NCBI RefSeq assembly: GCF_005848555.1
Contig: NZ_CP040518.1
Coordinates: 1,921,001-1,985,000 of the forward strand
Direction: 5' to 3'
Length of the DNA: 64,000 bases
Source of the DNA: Blautia sp. SC05B48
GTDB taxonomy: Bacteria; Bacillota; Clostridia; Lachnospirales; Lachnospiraceae
Part shown: positions 16,474 to 25,421 of the stretch, piece by piece
How the letters are laid out: each line of letters begins with the position of its first letter
Numbering within the stretch: position 1 is the first letter of the stretch
Notes under the pieces: generated by a model
Database searches by the model: none
Told to the model about the DNA's origin: nothing
What the model saw: only the letters and a program-made list of their open reading frames with translations
Program-made: the position numbers and the translations under genes

Positions 16474-18783
16474 TTAGTGCTTGGTGAGAAGAATACTTTT
16501 TGCCAGAGCAATTCCAGCTTGTGGATACAATTCTTGAATTGCTTGATATTTTTCTTCAATCAATTCGGGTTCGTCTGCCCATATATCCTCATAAATTTTC
16601 AAGGCTTTTTTAAAATGGGTTTTCGCTTGCGAAATATTTGCAGTGATCAGGCAGATACTTCCAAGGGATTCCTGTACCTGGGCATAATCCAAACAGTGGT
16701 TTGAATTATATTCTTTGATAATCTGTGCTAATTTCTGAAGAGCAGACAGGGCAAGGTCAGGTTCTTGTATTTCAATTAAGAGGACAGCATAATTATTAAT
16801 CTGAGGAATACTGTCATTAGTATAAAGAAGCTGGTATTGTTGTAAAAGAGAGATACCCATTTTCATGTGCCTTTTAGCGAGATCAAGTTGTCCGTTGATT
16901 CGGTAAAGCCCTCCAAGATTGGAATGGAGGTTGGAAACCAGGTGGGCATTTTCTTTTGTGGTTTCTTTTATTTGAGCAAGTGCTTCTTTTTCTAATTTTA
17001 TCGCTTTTTCTGTTTTGGGTTCCAGAGTTGCCTGATAATCCAATAGTAAGGCACGGTCAGATGCAGTCCCGTAAGTATTTGCTTTTATAAAATGCTGTAG
17101 TTCCTGGATGATTTTTTTCATACCCTTTTGATAGTGGTACTTCTCCATATATGGAAAAACATCTTCTAAAAATAACAGGTATTGGGGAATATCGTCCTTT
17201 TCAATGAAAAGCATGATGTTTTCTACTGTTTGAAATAATTTTTTATAATAGCTAACTTCAATGCCATGCATCAAACATATTTTTTGCAGAGAATCCAATA
17301 ACGTGTGGCAGCTTGTAACAGAAGGTGCGGTCTCGGAAACTGCAATTTCCTGAATCATTGGATGCAGAGAAATAGTATGCCGGAGACTTGACTGTACAAA
17401 ACCTGTCTCGATCAGATCATTCACGTCATTTAAAGTAGGCAGCTCCAGCCATTTGGAAAATATACGGGCAGAAATACCAGATGAAGGCATAAAACACATA
17501 TTGCACATAATATCCTGCTGTTTCCGTGATAAGGAGTATAACGAAAACAGGGTATGGATATGGTTGTAATAGGTGGCTTTTTTGCTCTGACCATCTTTCA
17601 TTACTTTAATCTTATCTTCATTATGAAGAGAAGCCTTTTCCTCTTGAAGTTTTATCAATAATTGCTCTGGAGTTAAAATTCCATTTTCCAGAAGTTTGGC
17701 TGCCAGTTCGACAGCAAAAGTATGGTAGTGTACAGTTTCTATGATTTTTTCTACGATTGCCCGGTTTTCCTCTGCTTCTGAATAAAATACAGATGTCAGT
17801 TGAAAAAGAGTGGGTATATCTTTCAGTTCTTTTAATTGAAAACTACAGTATTCAGACAGTTGGCTTCTGGTTGTAAATAAAACCCGGCAACGGTATTTTA
17901 ATACGACTGACAGGCAACTGTCCTGTGTGGATGTGACATTAAAATTGTCTATGATCAGCAGTGTATCAGATTTCAAAGAGCGTAAGAAACGGTTATGTCT
18001 TTGAAAACGTTCCTGCTCACTGATTTCTGGTGGATCATCAATAAAATCCATGTCTACAATATCTTGATATAGATTACCGGTGTATTCCATATAGAGAATA
18101 TTGGTGTACTGTTTTCTGTATTGCTTTGCATAGGCTTTAGCAAGCTCGCTTTTTCCAATTCCGGCAATTCCATAAAGAAATATATGTCGGTTCTCTTCAA
18201 ACAAAGTATGGAGTTCATCCAGTTCTTCTTCTCTTCCTAGAAAATGACGGCATGGTTTTGGGACTTCGCTGTCCATAATGTAATCCAGAACAATCGGAGA
18301 TAGAACACCTCCTGCAATCAGTTTTTGATTTCTTGTATCACGTTTAATAAATTGCCGTTCCATACCAAAAGAAAGTACTTTTGCTAAAAACAACAGCCTT
18401 GAATCAGAAGGTTTATATAGAGATACAAGTTCCTGCTTTTTTGTATCCGAAATCGTATCGTCCTGTATGAATAACGTGTAAATGTCCTGTATAACCATGT
18501 TGCAGTCTGCCATTAAGGGAAGTAAGTTCCGCTGAATGGTTGTTGCCAGTTTTTTCTGATTGCTGGGTTTTGCATAATATGAGGTTATTTTGGGACTGAT
18601 TTTTGCTTGTCCGGTTATCCAGCGGCAAATTAGACCATTATCCATAGAAAAATCTTCATTTATCGGATCATTCATAAAATCTTCAAATAATTCGTATAAA
18701 AAATCAGGTTGGTTCATCTGATTGCTTTCACTGATTTGATTTTTTAGGCATGTGCTAATAGAAGAAAAATCACATCGTTCCAA
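16474..18783 (-). CDS. STAND/NB-ARC ATPase with C-terminal TPR-like repeats
   Basis: The 769-residue protein has an N-terminal helical region of about 170 residues. A P-loop NTPase follows, with Walker A LYGIAGIGKSELAK (about residues 205-218), Walker B DTLLIIDN and the sensor-like RVLFTTRS. A winged-helix-like stretch and then repeats of TPR character (HSNLGGLYRINGQLDLAKRHM, AQVQESLGSICLITANISQAK) complete it. STAND proteins act as ligand-triggered switches, either transcriptional regulators or defence sensors. The start is TTG 18783 with AGGAGG at 8 bp. The promoter carries a LexA-type box. It sits beside TnpW and the recombinases, so control of excision is one possibility and phage defence another. 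Confidence 0.8.
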   Translation of the reverse strand: MERCDFSSISTCLKNQISESNQMNQPDFLYELFEDFMNDPINEDFSMDNGLICRWITGQAKISPKITSYYAKPSNQKKLATTIQRNLLPLMADCNMVIQDIYTLFIQDDTISDTKKQELVSLYKPSDSRLLFLAKVLSFGMERQFIKRDTRNQKLIAGGVLSPIVLDYIMDSEVPKPCRHFLGREEELDELHTLFEENRHIFLYGIAGIGKSELAKAYAKQYRKQYTNILYMEYTGNLYQDIVDMDFIDDPPEISEQERFQRHNRFLRSLKSDTLLIIDNFNVTSTQDSCLSVVLKYRCRVLFTTRSQLSEYCSFQLKELKDIPTLFQLTSVFYSEAEENRAIVEKIIETVHYHTFAVELAAKLLENGILTPEQLLIKLQEEKASLHNEDKIKVMKDGQSKKATYYNHIHTLFSLYSLSRKQQDIMCNMCFMPSSGISARIFSKWLELPTLNDVNDLIETGFVQSSLRHTISLHPMIQEIAVSETAPSVTSCHTLLDSLQKICLMHGIEVSYYKKLFQTVENIMLFIEKDDIPQYLLFLEDVFPYMEKYHYQKGMKKIIQELQHFIKANTYGTASDRALLLDYQATLEPKTEKAIKLEKEALAQIKETTKENAHLVSNLHSNLGGLYRINGQLDLAKRHMKMGISLLQQYQLLYTNDSIPQINNYAVLLIEIQEPDLALSALQKLAQIIKEYNSNHCLDYAQVQESLGSICLITANISQAKTHFKKALKIYEDIWADEPELIEEKYQAIQELYPQAGIALAKSILLTKH

Positions 18784-18832
18784 CAGAAATCCCTCCTTTG
18801 GTTTTCGTGTTTTATATTCTTAAAGTCTTTTT

Positions 18833-18861
18833 ATTATAACACGAACAAATGTTCCGGACAA
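18833..18861 (-). promoter_or_regulatory. SOS (LexA/DinR) box inside the STAND gene promoter
   Basis: On the minus strand TTGTCC (18861-18856) and TATAAT (18838-18833) are 17 bp apart. The spacer holds CGAACAAATGTTCC (18842-18855 on the plus strand), which fits the Gram-positive DinR/LexA consensus CGAACRNRYGTTYC at every position. LexA bound here would block RNA polymerase, so the gene should be induced by DNA damage. Confidence 0.75.
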
Positions 18862-19060
18862 TAGGAATTGATACTGTATAGGAAGAAAATGAATCTTAAA
18901 AACTCAATCTGCGGTCAATTTCAATTCAATGTGATTGGTGCAGAATAATTTTAGAATGTAATCAGGCTTTCGAAAGCCGAATTCAATTCATACAGAACTT
19001 TTGTACAATCCTGCCGGCATAGGATGTAGAGAGAACTGTATGCTGAAGGAGGCATATAGC

Positions 19061-19228
19061 ATGAATACGTTATTTGATTCTGTAGAAGTTCTGGATACAA
19101 AAAAAGAAATCCAAAAAGAGAATGTAAGCTATGAACATGCAGGATATCAGATTCGAGTGCATTTTAATGGGGAAAAGACATTGATCCAGTGCATTCAGAA
19201 TCTTACTGAACGAAAAATTGCAGGTTGA
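19061..19228 (+). CDS. TnpW family small transposon protein
   Basis: The 55-residue protein starts MNTLFDSVEVLDTKK and contains YQIRVHFNGEKTLIQCIQNL, the pattern of TnpW-type proteins that precede serine recombinase genes in Tn4451-like elements. ATG at 19061 follows AGGAGG at 8 bp, and earlier in-frame ATGs have no RBS. The function is unknown. Confidence 0.75.
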   Translation: MNTLFDSVEVLDTKKEIQKENVSYEHAGYQIRVHFNGEKTLIQCIQNLTERKIAG

Positions 19229-19304
19229 TTTTCTTAAGTTCTTGTTGTAAAATAAAGACAATTAAAGACAATGACTACGCAAGACCGATGAAAAGAGGGA
19301 TAGA

Positions 19305-20894
19305 ATGTATCAGGCAGGAATTTATTGCCGAATTTCCATTGAAGAGCAAAATAAAGAGGGTGAATACAGCAATAGTATTCACTCTCAGATTCAGATGGCA
19401 AGAGATTATATTGCAGAGAATAAAGATATTGCAGAGAAAAAAGTTTATGTAGACGATGGGGCTTCTGGAAGTAATTTTGAAAGAACTGAATTTCGGAGGA
19501 TGCTGGCAGATATTGAGCTTGGTGTTATCAATATGGTGATTTTTAAGGACGTATCTCGACTTGGAAGAGAACATATTGATACCAACTATTATCTAGGCAA
19601 ATATTTCCCGGAGAAACAGATTCGGATTGTTTCGATTCTGGATAATTATGATTCAGCCGTTGGAACTTATGATGAAATGTTAGAAATAAAAACTTTGCTG
19701 AATGATATGTATTTGAGAGATACATCCAGAAAGATTAAGACAACGATTCAGACCAAAAGAAGTATGGGCGAATATACTCCGAAACAGCCCCCCTTTGGAT
19801 ATGTGAAAAGTAAAACAATTCATAATCATCTGGAAATTGATCCTTATGCAGCCGAGGTTGTTCGAAGAATTTACAGAATGTATCAAAATGGATTTGGCTG
19901 TACGGTTATTTGCAGGACTTTGAATGAAGATGAAATCCCTTGTCCCGCAAAATATAAAAAGGAAGTTTTAAAAACCAATTATGTATGGGATTCGGGAAAA
20001 GGTCTGTGGACATCGTCTACTGTAAGTGGAATTTTAAAGAATCCGGTCTATACTGGGGCGGTTGTGATTCGGAAACATGAAAGACCGTCTTATAAGCTGA
20101 AATACAAAAAGGCAATTCCCCTGGAAGAAATGGAGCTGGTGCCGGATGCACATGAGGCAATCATTTCTAAAGAAGAGTTTGATAGGGTTCAGCAAATAAG
20201 AAAGGGGCGCAGAGTTTCCTATTTTGATAAAAACAATGAACCACATAAATATGTGGGACTGCTCTTTTGTGGGAAATGTAAAACAGCCATGCGAAAACGT
20301 TATCTGGCATCTCATAAAGACTATGACGGATATATGTGTGGTTTTCATCAGAAGCAGGGGCAGAATTACTGTGAGCTGAATCATATTACATTTGAAAAGC
20401 TGGATGAACTGGTTGTATTTGCAATCAACCAGCAATTGAAACAGATGAAGATGGATATGAATAATCTGGAAACTCAGATCAGACAGAAACAGCCGGAACT
20501 GGATGGTAAAATTGCAAAATTGCAGGCAAAAATAGAAAGAAATCTGGAATACCGGAAACGAGCATATGAACAGTTTATGGATGAAGTACTTTCCAAAGAG
20601 GAATATCTGGAATTAAAACAGATGTATGAAACAGAGAATCAGAAATATCAAAAAGAATTATCAGAACTGAACCATGAAGAGCAAAGGCAGCGGGCGGCGG
20701 TCAATGAAACAAAGATATGGTTGGAGCACTTTAATCGCAGAAGAATAACGGTAAAGCAGCTTACCAGAGAAGCGCTTGTGGAGTTAGTTGATAAAATTTA
20801 TGTATATCCAGAGCAGAAAATAGATATATATTTTAAGTTTGCTTCAGTAGAGAGTTCACCAGATAGAATACTTGAGAAAGATGGGGTGATATGA
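19305..20894 (+). CDS. Large serine recombinase 1 of the element
   Basis: The 529-residue protein has an N-terminal resolvase domain with the catalytic Ser in YQAGIYCRISIEEQ (Ser10-11 region) and the DVSRLGREH motif. A recombinase domain follows (PPFGYVKSK), then a zinc ribbon (LLFCGKCKTAMRKRY with YMCGFH and YCELNH) and a coiled-coil segment (about residues 385-470). It should catalyse integration and excision at the CA-core att sites. Its stop overlaps the start of recombinase 2 (ATGA), so the two are coupled. Confidence 0.9.
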   Translation: MYQAGIYCRISIEEQNKEGEYSNSIHSQIQMARDYIAENKDIAEKKVYVDDGASGSNFERTEFRRMLADIELGVINMVIFKDVSRLGREHIDTNYYLGKYFPEKQIRIVSILDNYDSAVGTYDEMLEIKTLLNDMYLRDTSRKIKTTIQTKRSMGEYTPKQPPFGYVKSKTIHNHLEIDPYAAEVVRRIYRMYQNGFGCTVICRTLNEDEIPCPAKYKKEVLKTNYVWDSGKGLWTSSTVSGILKNPVYTGAVVIRKHERPSYKLKYKKAIPLEEMELVPDAHEAIISKEEFDRVQQIRKGRRVSYFDKNNEPHKYVGLLFCGKCKTAMRKRYLASHKDYDGYMCGFHQKQGQNYCELNHITFEKLDELVVFAINQQLKQMKMDMNNLETQIRQKQPELDGKIAKLQAKIERNLEYRKRAYEQFMDEVLSKEEYLELKQMYETENQKYQKELSELNHEEQRQRAAVNETKIWLEHFNRRRITVKQLTREALVELVDKIYVYPEQKIDIYFKFASVESSPDRILEKDGVI

Positions 20895-22483
20895 TGTATC
20901 AGATGGGTGTATATTGTCGTCTGTCGAAGGATGATGGAGAGAATAAAGTTAGTGAGAGTATTGAAAATCAGATGAAACTGATTCGTGAGTATGTGACTAA
21001 ATCAGAGGATCTGGAAATCGCAGATATTTATATTGATGACGGTTATTCGGGGCTTTATTTTGCGAATAGACCGGAATTTCAGCGGATGATGGAGGATATC
21101 TACAAAGGGAAAATTCAAGGCGTTATTACGAAAGATATTTCCCGGCTTGGGCGTGAACATATTGAAACCAGTAACTATATTGAGCGTGTTTTTCCATCTT
21201 TGGGTGTGCGTTATATTGCAATTTTGGATGGCGTGGATTCTGTTCATCACAGTAATGAAGAATTGGCACAGTTTAAGACGTTGTTTAATGATATGTATAG
21301 TCGTGATATATCTAAGAAAATCAGAGGTGCATTGACCGCCCAGAAGAAACGGGGACAGTTTATGTCTGGGTTTGCCCCATATGGATATGTAAAAGATCCG
21401 GCAGATAAGCATCATTTTCTTGTAGATGAAGAAGCAGCTAAAGTGGTACGGAGAATCTTTTATATGAGTTTGGAAGGATATTCCAGGGATGGTATTGCAA
21501 AGAAACTGAATCAGGAAGGAATTCTGACACCGTCAGAGTATAAGAGAAAGGTGCAGGGATTGAAATATGCCAATGCATTAGAAAAAGCGGGTGCAAAGGG
21601 CTGGGCATATCCTACGATCAATGTAATTTTGCGAAACAGAGTTTATACAGGGGCTATGGTACAGCATAAATCAGAAAAGATATCCTATAAAGTGGAAAAG
21701 TATCAATATATTCCAGAGGAACAGCAGTATATTGTGGAAGGAATGCACGAAGCAATTATTAGCAAAGATACTTTTGAGCAGGTACAGGAACTTATGAAGA
21801 AAAGAACACGGACACCGGGATTTAATAGCGAAGTGAGAAAGGTAAATCCATACGCAGGAATTATTGTTTGTGGAGATTGCGGATATAATTTCCAGAGGGT
21901 TACTTGTCGGGACGGTTATGAGTGCGGTACCTATCACAAAAAAGGAAACACAGTTTGTTATTCTCATTTCATTAAAAAAGAAGTATTGGATTCTATTGTA
22001 AAAAATGAAATCCAAAGACAAGCGGAACTGGCACTGAAAGAAAGTGATAAGGATGAAATATTAAAAGTAGCAGATAGGAAGAAGGAGGTGCAGAGACGAT
22101 GTGCAGAAGCAGACCAGCAGATTGAACGGTTACAAAAAGAACTTGCGGCTGTCCAAAAGTATAAAAAGAAAACTTACGAAAATTATGTAGATGGTGTTCT
22201 GGATAAAGAAGAATATCTCTCCTATAAGGCAGAATATGAAAAGCAGGATAAAGATATCAGGGCGAAGATTCAGTTGGCAGAACAAGAGAAAGACAGCTTT
22301 GGAGAGGCAGAAGAATCTTATGAAAACTGGATAGAGAAATTTATCAAGTATGGAACATTATCCGAAGTGACAAGAGAAATTGTGACAGAATTGATTGAAA
22401 AAATTGTTGTGAATGGAGATAAGAGCATTGATATTGTATTTAAGTATCAGTCGCCTTATCCGGTAGAAAAACAGGCAGTGTAA
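20891..22483 (+). CDS. Large serine recombinase 2 of the element
   Basis: The 530-residue protein has the catalytic Ser in GVYCRLSKDDG, the DISRLGREH motif and the recombinase-domain segment FAPYGYVKD. Its zinc ribbon has IIVCGDCGYNFQR, then YECGTYHKKGNTVCYSH, and a coiled-coil follows. It ends 24 bp before the right arm of the element. Two full-length recombinases in tandem may work as a pair, as CcrA/CcrB do, or one may provide directionality. Which one binds which att arm cannot be told from sequence. Confidence 0.9.
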   Translation: MMYQMGVYCRLSKDDGENKVSESIENQMKLIREYVTKSEDLEIADIYIDDGYSGLYFANRPEFQRMMEDIYKGKIQGVITKDISRLGREHIETSNYIERVFPSLGVRYIAILDGVDSVHHSNEELAQFKTLFNDMYSRDISKKIRGALTAQKKRGQFMSGFAPYGYVKDPADKHHFLVDEEAAKVVRRIFYMSLEGYSRDGIAKKLNQEGILTPSEYKRKVQGLKYANALEKAGAKGWAYPTINVILRNRVYTGAMVQHKSEKISYKVEKYQYIPEEQQYIVEGMHEAIISKDTFEQVQELMKKRTRTPGFNSEVRKVNPYAGIIVCGDCGYNFQRVTCRDGYECGTYHKKGNTVCYSHFIKKEVLDSIVKNEIQRQAELALKESDKDEILKVADRKKEVQRRCAEADQQIERLQKELAAVQKYKKKTYENYVDGVLDKEEYLSYKAEYEKQDKDIRAKIQLAEQEKDSFGEAEESYENWIEKFIKYGTLSEVTREIVTELIEKIVVNGDKSIDIVFKYQSPYPVEKQAV

Positions 22484-22507
22484 AGACTGCAAATTTTTTT
22501 ACAGTAA

Positions 22508-22532
22508 TTTTCCCCTAGTTATAATGAACACA
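22508..22532. other. Right attachment site (attR) of the serine-integrase element
   Basis: The right arm (22508-22530) starts TTTTCCCCTAGTTATAA and is followed by the CA core (22531-22532). Host protease coding then resumes with CAC AGA GGA GAC in the frame of the left half. The arm mirrors the left arm at 18 of 23 positions. Confidence 0.8.
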
Positions 22533-23433
22533 CAGAGGAGACTCCCTCCTGGAAAACTATATTGATACAGTTGCGGCCATGGGGCGGACTGTGATCGTTA
22601 CAGGAACCGGAAATAACGGCAGCCAGCCCTGGCATGCGGGAGGAATTCTGCAGCAGGGGAAAACAGAAGAAATCCAGTTGGCGGTGGGAGTTTTTGAAAC
22701 CACATTAAATGTACAGTTATGGAAGGATTATGAAGATGAGATGGAAATTTATCTGGAAAGTCCGTCCGGAGAACGGATCGGTCCATTATATGAAAGGCTG
22801 GGCCCACAGCGGCATCTGCTGGAAAATACAGAGCTTCTGATCTATTATGGAAAACCCGGTCCCTATCAGCTGTCACAGGAAATCTACATAGATTTCATTC
22901 CTGAGGGTAATTATGTGGACAGTGGTGTCTGGAAAGTTCTTTTGAGTGGAAAACGTGTGCGCTCCGGACAGTATTTCCTCTGGCTGCCGGGTGGAAATGT
23001 ACTGAATCGCGGAACCGGGTTTTATTCTCCTCGGGCTGTGGGAACTTTGACGATTCCTTCCACTGCCGGAAAAGTTATTTCTGTTGGAGCTTATGATTCC
23101 AGACAGAATGCCTACGCAGATTTTTCCGGAAGGGGAAGTCAGTTCCTGCCGATCCGGAAGCCTGACCTCGCAGCTCCCGGCGTATCCATCTCCGCCCCGT
23201 TTCCCGGTGGAAGCTACGCCACTGTTACCGGAACTTCTTTTGCGGCACCCTTTGTCAGCGGAAGCGCAGCTCTGCTTATGGAGTGGGGGATCGTGAAAGG
23301 AAATGATCCGTTTCTTTATGGGGAAAAGGTGAAGGCGTATTTGAGGAAAGGCGCACAGAGTGTGGGCGGGTATGAAGAGTATCCGAATGTGGAGGTGGGA
23401 TGGGGGGAGAACGTTATAATAAGGTCACATTGA
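22531..23433 (+). pseudogene. S8 subtilisin-like protease, C-terminal half
   Basis: Reading from CAC at 22531 gives HRGDSLLENYIDTVAAMGRT, which continues the SFGNNYGS end of the left half without a gap. The catalytic Ser is in VTGTSFAAPFVSGSAAL, and the extra domain between Asn and Ser typical of this group (YLESPSGERIGPL) is present. An internal ATG at 22579 opens a 284-codon frame but has no RBS, so no functional product is expected while the element is in place. Confidence 0.88.
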
Positions 23434-23755
23434 AGAAAGTCAGTAAAATCAAGTGTTTCCGTTCATTTTCTCAACACAGAAATGAAGCACTTTTTCCATA
23501 AATTTGAAGAAAATCTGCCCGGGTTAGACGCAAAATGATATGGAAAGCACCTTTTGTAGCAATGACATAACATGAACCAGCAGTTCTGTTATGGACAGTT
23601 AATGAAATAAGAATCAAACGAAAGCGAGGTCATGATAATATGAAACTGACTTATATAGGATCAATTAAAAATGTTTTTCCACCATAATAAAAAAAAATGG
23701 TGGCATTTCGTATTTGCTGAAGGTACATGAAAATGTTCTCCTGTTAAATGATATT
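23434..23755. other. Intergenic region with an att-like repeat copy
   Basis: This 322-bp gap has no intact gene. It contains TTTTGTAGCAATGACATAAC (23552-23571), related to repeats at 48663 and 49131-49265. A CCACCAT/ATGGTGG hairpin is near 23680-23705, and a 15-codon ORF starts at 23640. Confidence 0.5.
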
Positions 23756-24193
23756 TTATAAGTTGTTTTCTATAGATATCCGCTGATAGTAGATATCTAT
23801 GATATCCTGTAAAGTAATCGTATTCATTTTTTCTTCGGCAGTCTTTTGAATTTCATTATAAAATCCCTGCAAAGATAACTGAATGTTAATGCCAACGCCA
23901 CATTCTGGATTGGTATGAGTATCTAAATGAAGCAATGGTTTATCACCTTCAACTGCTTTATAAATATCCAGCAATGTAATCTGATCTGCTGGTTTTGAAA
24001 GAGAAGGACGGGCATGTCCGGCTACACTGGTCATAAGTTCCGCTTTTTTTAGTTTTAACATAAGCTGGCGTACAAAGCCGGGATTTGTATGGACACTTTC
24101 TGCAATTGAGGCGCTGGAGAGAGATTTTTCCTGGTTGATAGCAATCAGAACCATCACATGAACAGTATCGCTTAATTTCGTTGAGTATTTCAT
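23756..24193 (-). CDS. Rrf2 family transcriptional regulator
   Basis: The 145-residue protein has an N-terminal winged helix (MKYSTKLSDTVHVMVLIAI, then SIAESVHTNPGFVRQLMLKLKKAELM). The Rrf2 core follows (KPADQITLLDIYKAVEGDKPLLHLDTHTNPECG). Only one Cys is seen in the usual cluster region, so Fe-S binding of the IscR/NsrR type is doubtful. ATG at 24193 has AAGGAG upstream. It is divergent from the Cys-rich protein gene and shares an inverted-repeat operator with it. Confidence 0.85.
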   Translation of the reverse strand: MKYSTKLSDTVHVMVLIAINQEKSLSSASIAESVHTNPGFVRQLMLKLKKAELMTSVAGHARPSLSKPADQITLLDIYKAVEGDKPLLHLDTHTNPECGVGINIQLSLQGFYNEIQKTAEEKMNTITLQDIIDIYYQRISIENNL

Positions 24194-24282
24194 GATAAGA
24201 AACTCCTTGTAGTATGATATAATGATTTTGGTTTCACGTTTTTGAGGCGAAAATATTTCTGGTTTGTCAAAAACATCCCAAG

Positions 24283-24313
24283 TTCTCAACAGCTCTTTTT
24301 AATGTGTTGAGAA
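24283..24313. promoter_or_regulatory. Inverted-repeat operator between the Rrf2 gene and the Cys-rich protein gene
   Basis: TTCTCAACA (24283-24291) and TGTTGAGAA (24305-24313) form a perfect 9-bp inverted repeat with a 13-bp spacer. The same half-sites recur at 26024-26053. The distance from the repeat to the shared promoter core is 44 bp in both places. Confidence 0.7.
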
Positions 24314-24339
24314 ATTGTACATATTTTTTATTTTGATGA

Positions 24340-24389
24340 TTGTAAATAATATAATTACAACTATAATGAAATTTAAAGGAAAAGTCAAC
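24340..24389 (+). promoter_or_regulatory. Shared promoter core A of the maturation cluster
   Basis: TTGTAA (24340-24345) and TATAAT (24362-24367) are spaced 16 bp apart, followed by GAAATTTAAAGGAAAAGTCAAC. Promoter B (26080-26129) has the same boxes, spacing and downstream sequence. Confidence 0.7.
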
Positions 24390-24421
24390 ATAGTAATAAA
24401 ACTTACGGAGGATTGTATAAT

Positions 24422-24754
24422 ATGCTGATTGTGGACAAATTAAAAGGAAATTTATATACCAGAATCAAAAAACATATGACTAAAAAAATGTATCACCTTT
24501 ATTATCGTGAAAACAGGGAAGCTTCACAGTCTAAAGAAGAATATGAAGCAAATTTATTAAGAGCATACCGACATTTAGACGCATGCAGATTCAAAAATAA
24601 GGGATGGCCATGTCCAACATGCCCAAGTTGCTGTTTTTGTGGAAAAGATTATGAAACTATGACTGAGGTAATGGATTTTGTCCGGGAATGGATAAAAGAG
24701 AATCCGGATAAAGCCAGATTAATGAAACCACCAAAATCCTTGCATAAACATTGA
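24422..24754 (+). CDS. Small Cys-rich protein (nitrous-oxide-stimulated-promoter-like family)
   Basis: The 110-residue protein has a basic N-terminus (KKHMTKKMYHLYYREN) and a Cys cluster at about residues 55-75 (HLDACRFKNKGWPCPTCPSC, then CFCGKDY). It ends in PDKARLMKPPKSLHKH. The spacing resembles the small family annotated as nitrous oxide-stimulated promoter proteins, whose function is not known. The Cys cluster suggests a metal or Fe-S site. ATG at 24422 has GGAGG upstream. It is first in the operon with the DUF3786 gene. Confidence 0.55.
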   Translation: MLIVDKLKGNLYTRIKKHMTKKMYHLYYRENREASQSKEEYEANLLRAYRHLDACRFKNKGWPCPTCPSCCFCGKDYETMTEVMDFVREWIKENPDKARLMKPPKSLHKH

Positions 24755-24794
24755 TTATTACATGATGCGATAAAATATTTACAAAGGAGAACTT

Positions 24795-25421
24795 ATGGAA
24801 TACAGAAATCAAACAGAAAATCGTGCATTTCAGGAAATGCTGCAGGCAGCAGTAAAACGGCTGCAAAATCGTTCCGGAGAGGATATTGCTGCAAAAAGTG
24901 GGGCTGTTTTTCATAGCAGCCGAAATGTGCTTGAGGTACCGAGTTTTCATGAAGTGTTTGAAATTCAACTTCCTGAGTTTTATATTAGTTCAGATATAGA
25001 TGAATGGCATTATCTGACATTGCTGCATTATCTGGATATGGCCGATGGAACAGAAGGTTCACAGAAGCTCATTACTTTTGGTAACCTGAAAGATGGATTG
25101 ATTCGAGGAACCAGGTTTGACCGGACTGCAGAGCAGAAACTGGAAAAGCTTTTGCAGGATAAAGATCCTGAGAAAATTCAGAAAGCATGTAAAAACCTGG
25201 GTGCAGAATTCACAGAGACAAAGGCGGATTTGTGTGCTGTTTTTCCAGTTCTGCCAAGATATCCGGTAACTTTAAAGATATGGTTTGCAGATGAAGAATT
25301 TCCTGCATCTGGCAAAATATTTCTTCAGGATCATGCCGATCATTATCTGAGTGTAGAAGATGCGGTAACAGTTGGAGAAATTTTGCTGCAAAAATTATCG
25401 GAAGCATTTTCTTCCCTCTGA
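24795..25421 (+). CDS. DUF3786 protein
   Basis: The 208-residue protein has the DUF3786 features: FEIQLPEF, then WHYLTLLHYLDMADGT, FGNLKDG, and a C-terminal FPVLPRYPVTLKIWFADEEFPASGKIFL. The family is common in anaerobes with corrinoid or one-carbon metabolism and has no proven role. AAAGGAG precedes ATG 24795. The 3' end overlaps the convergent TetR gene by 79 bp, so the two transcripts are antisense there. Confidence 0.75.
   Translation: MEYRNQTENRAFQEMLQAAVKRLQNRSGEDIAAKSGAVFHSSRNVLEVPSFHEVFEIQLPEFYISSDIDEWHYLTLLHYLDMADGTEGSQKLITFGNLKDGLIRGTRFDRTAEQKLEKLLQDKDPEKIQKACKNLGAEFTETKADLCAVFPVLPRYPVTLKIWFADEEFPASGKIFLQDHADHYLSVEDAVTVGEILLQKLSEAFSSL

Larger units (their letters stand above)
1314..22532. 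mobile_element. 21.2 kb mobilisable serine-integrase element inserted in a subtilase gene
   Basis: The boundaries are set by the split protease gene and the matching inverted arms at both ends. The content fits a Tn4451-like integrative and mobilisable element: TnpV near the left end, TnpW and two large serine recombinases at the right end, and a MOBQ relaxase with oriT. It also has a plasmid-style replication and partition block (RepA, DnaC, ParM, ParR). There are no type IV secretion genes, so transfer would need a helper. Cargo lies at about 8.8-18.8 kb: transporters, a lipoprotein, a second subtilase and a STAND ATPase. The rep/par block suggests that the excised circle may replicate. Confidence 0.88.

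Noticed and set aside
1314-22532. Self-transmissible ICE
   Set aside because: No VirB4, VirD4 or other mating-pair genes are seen. Only relaxase and oriT are present, so it is called mobilisable.
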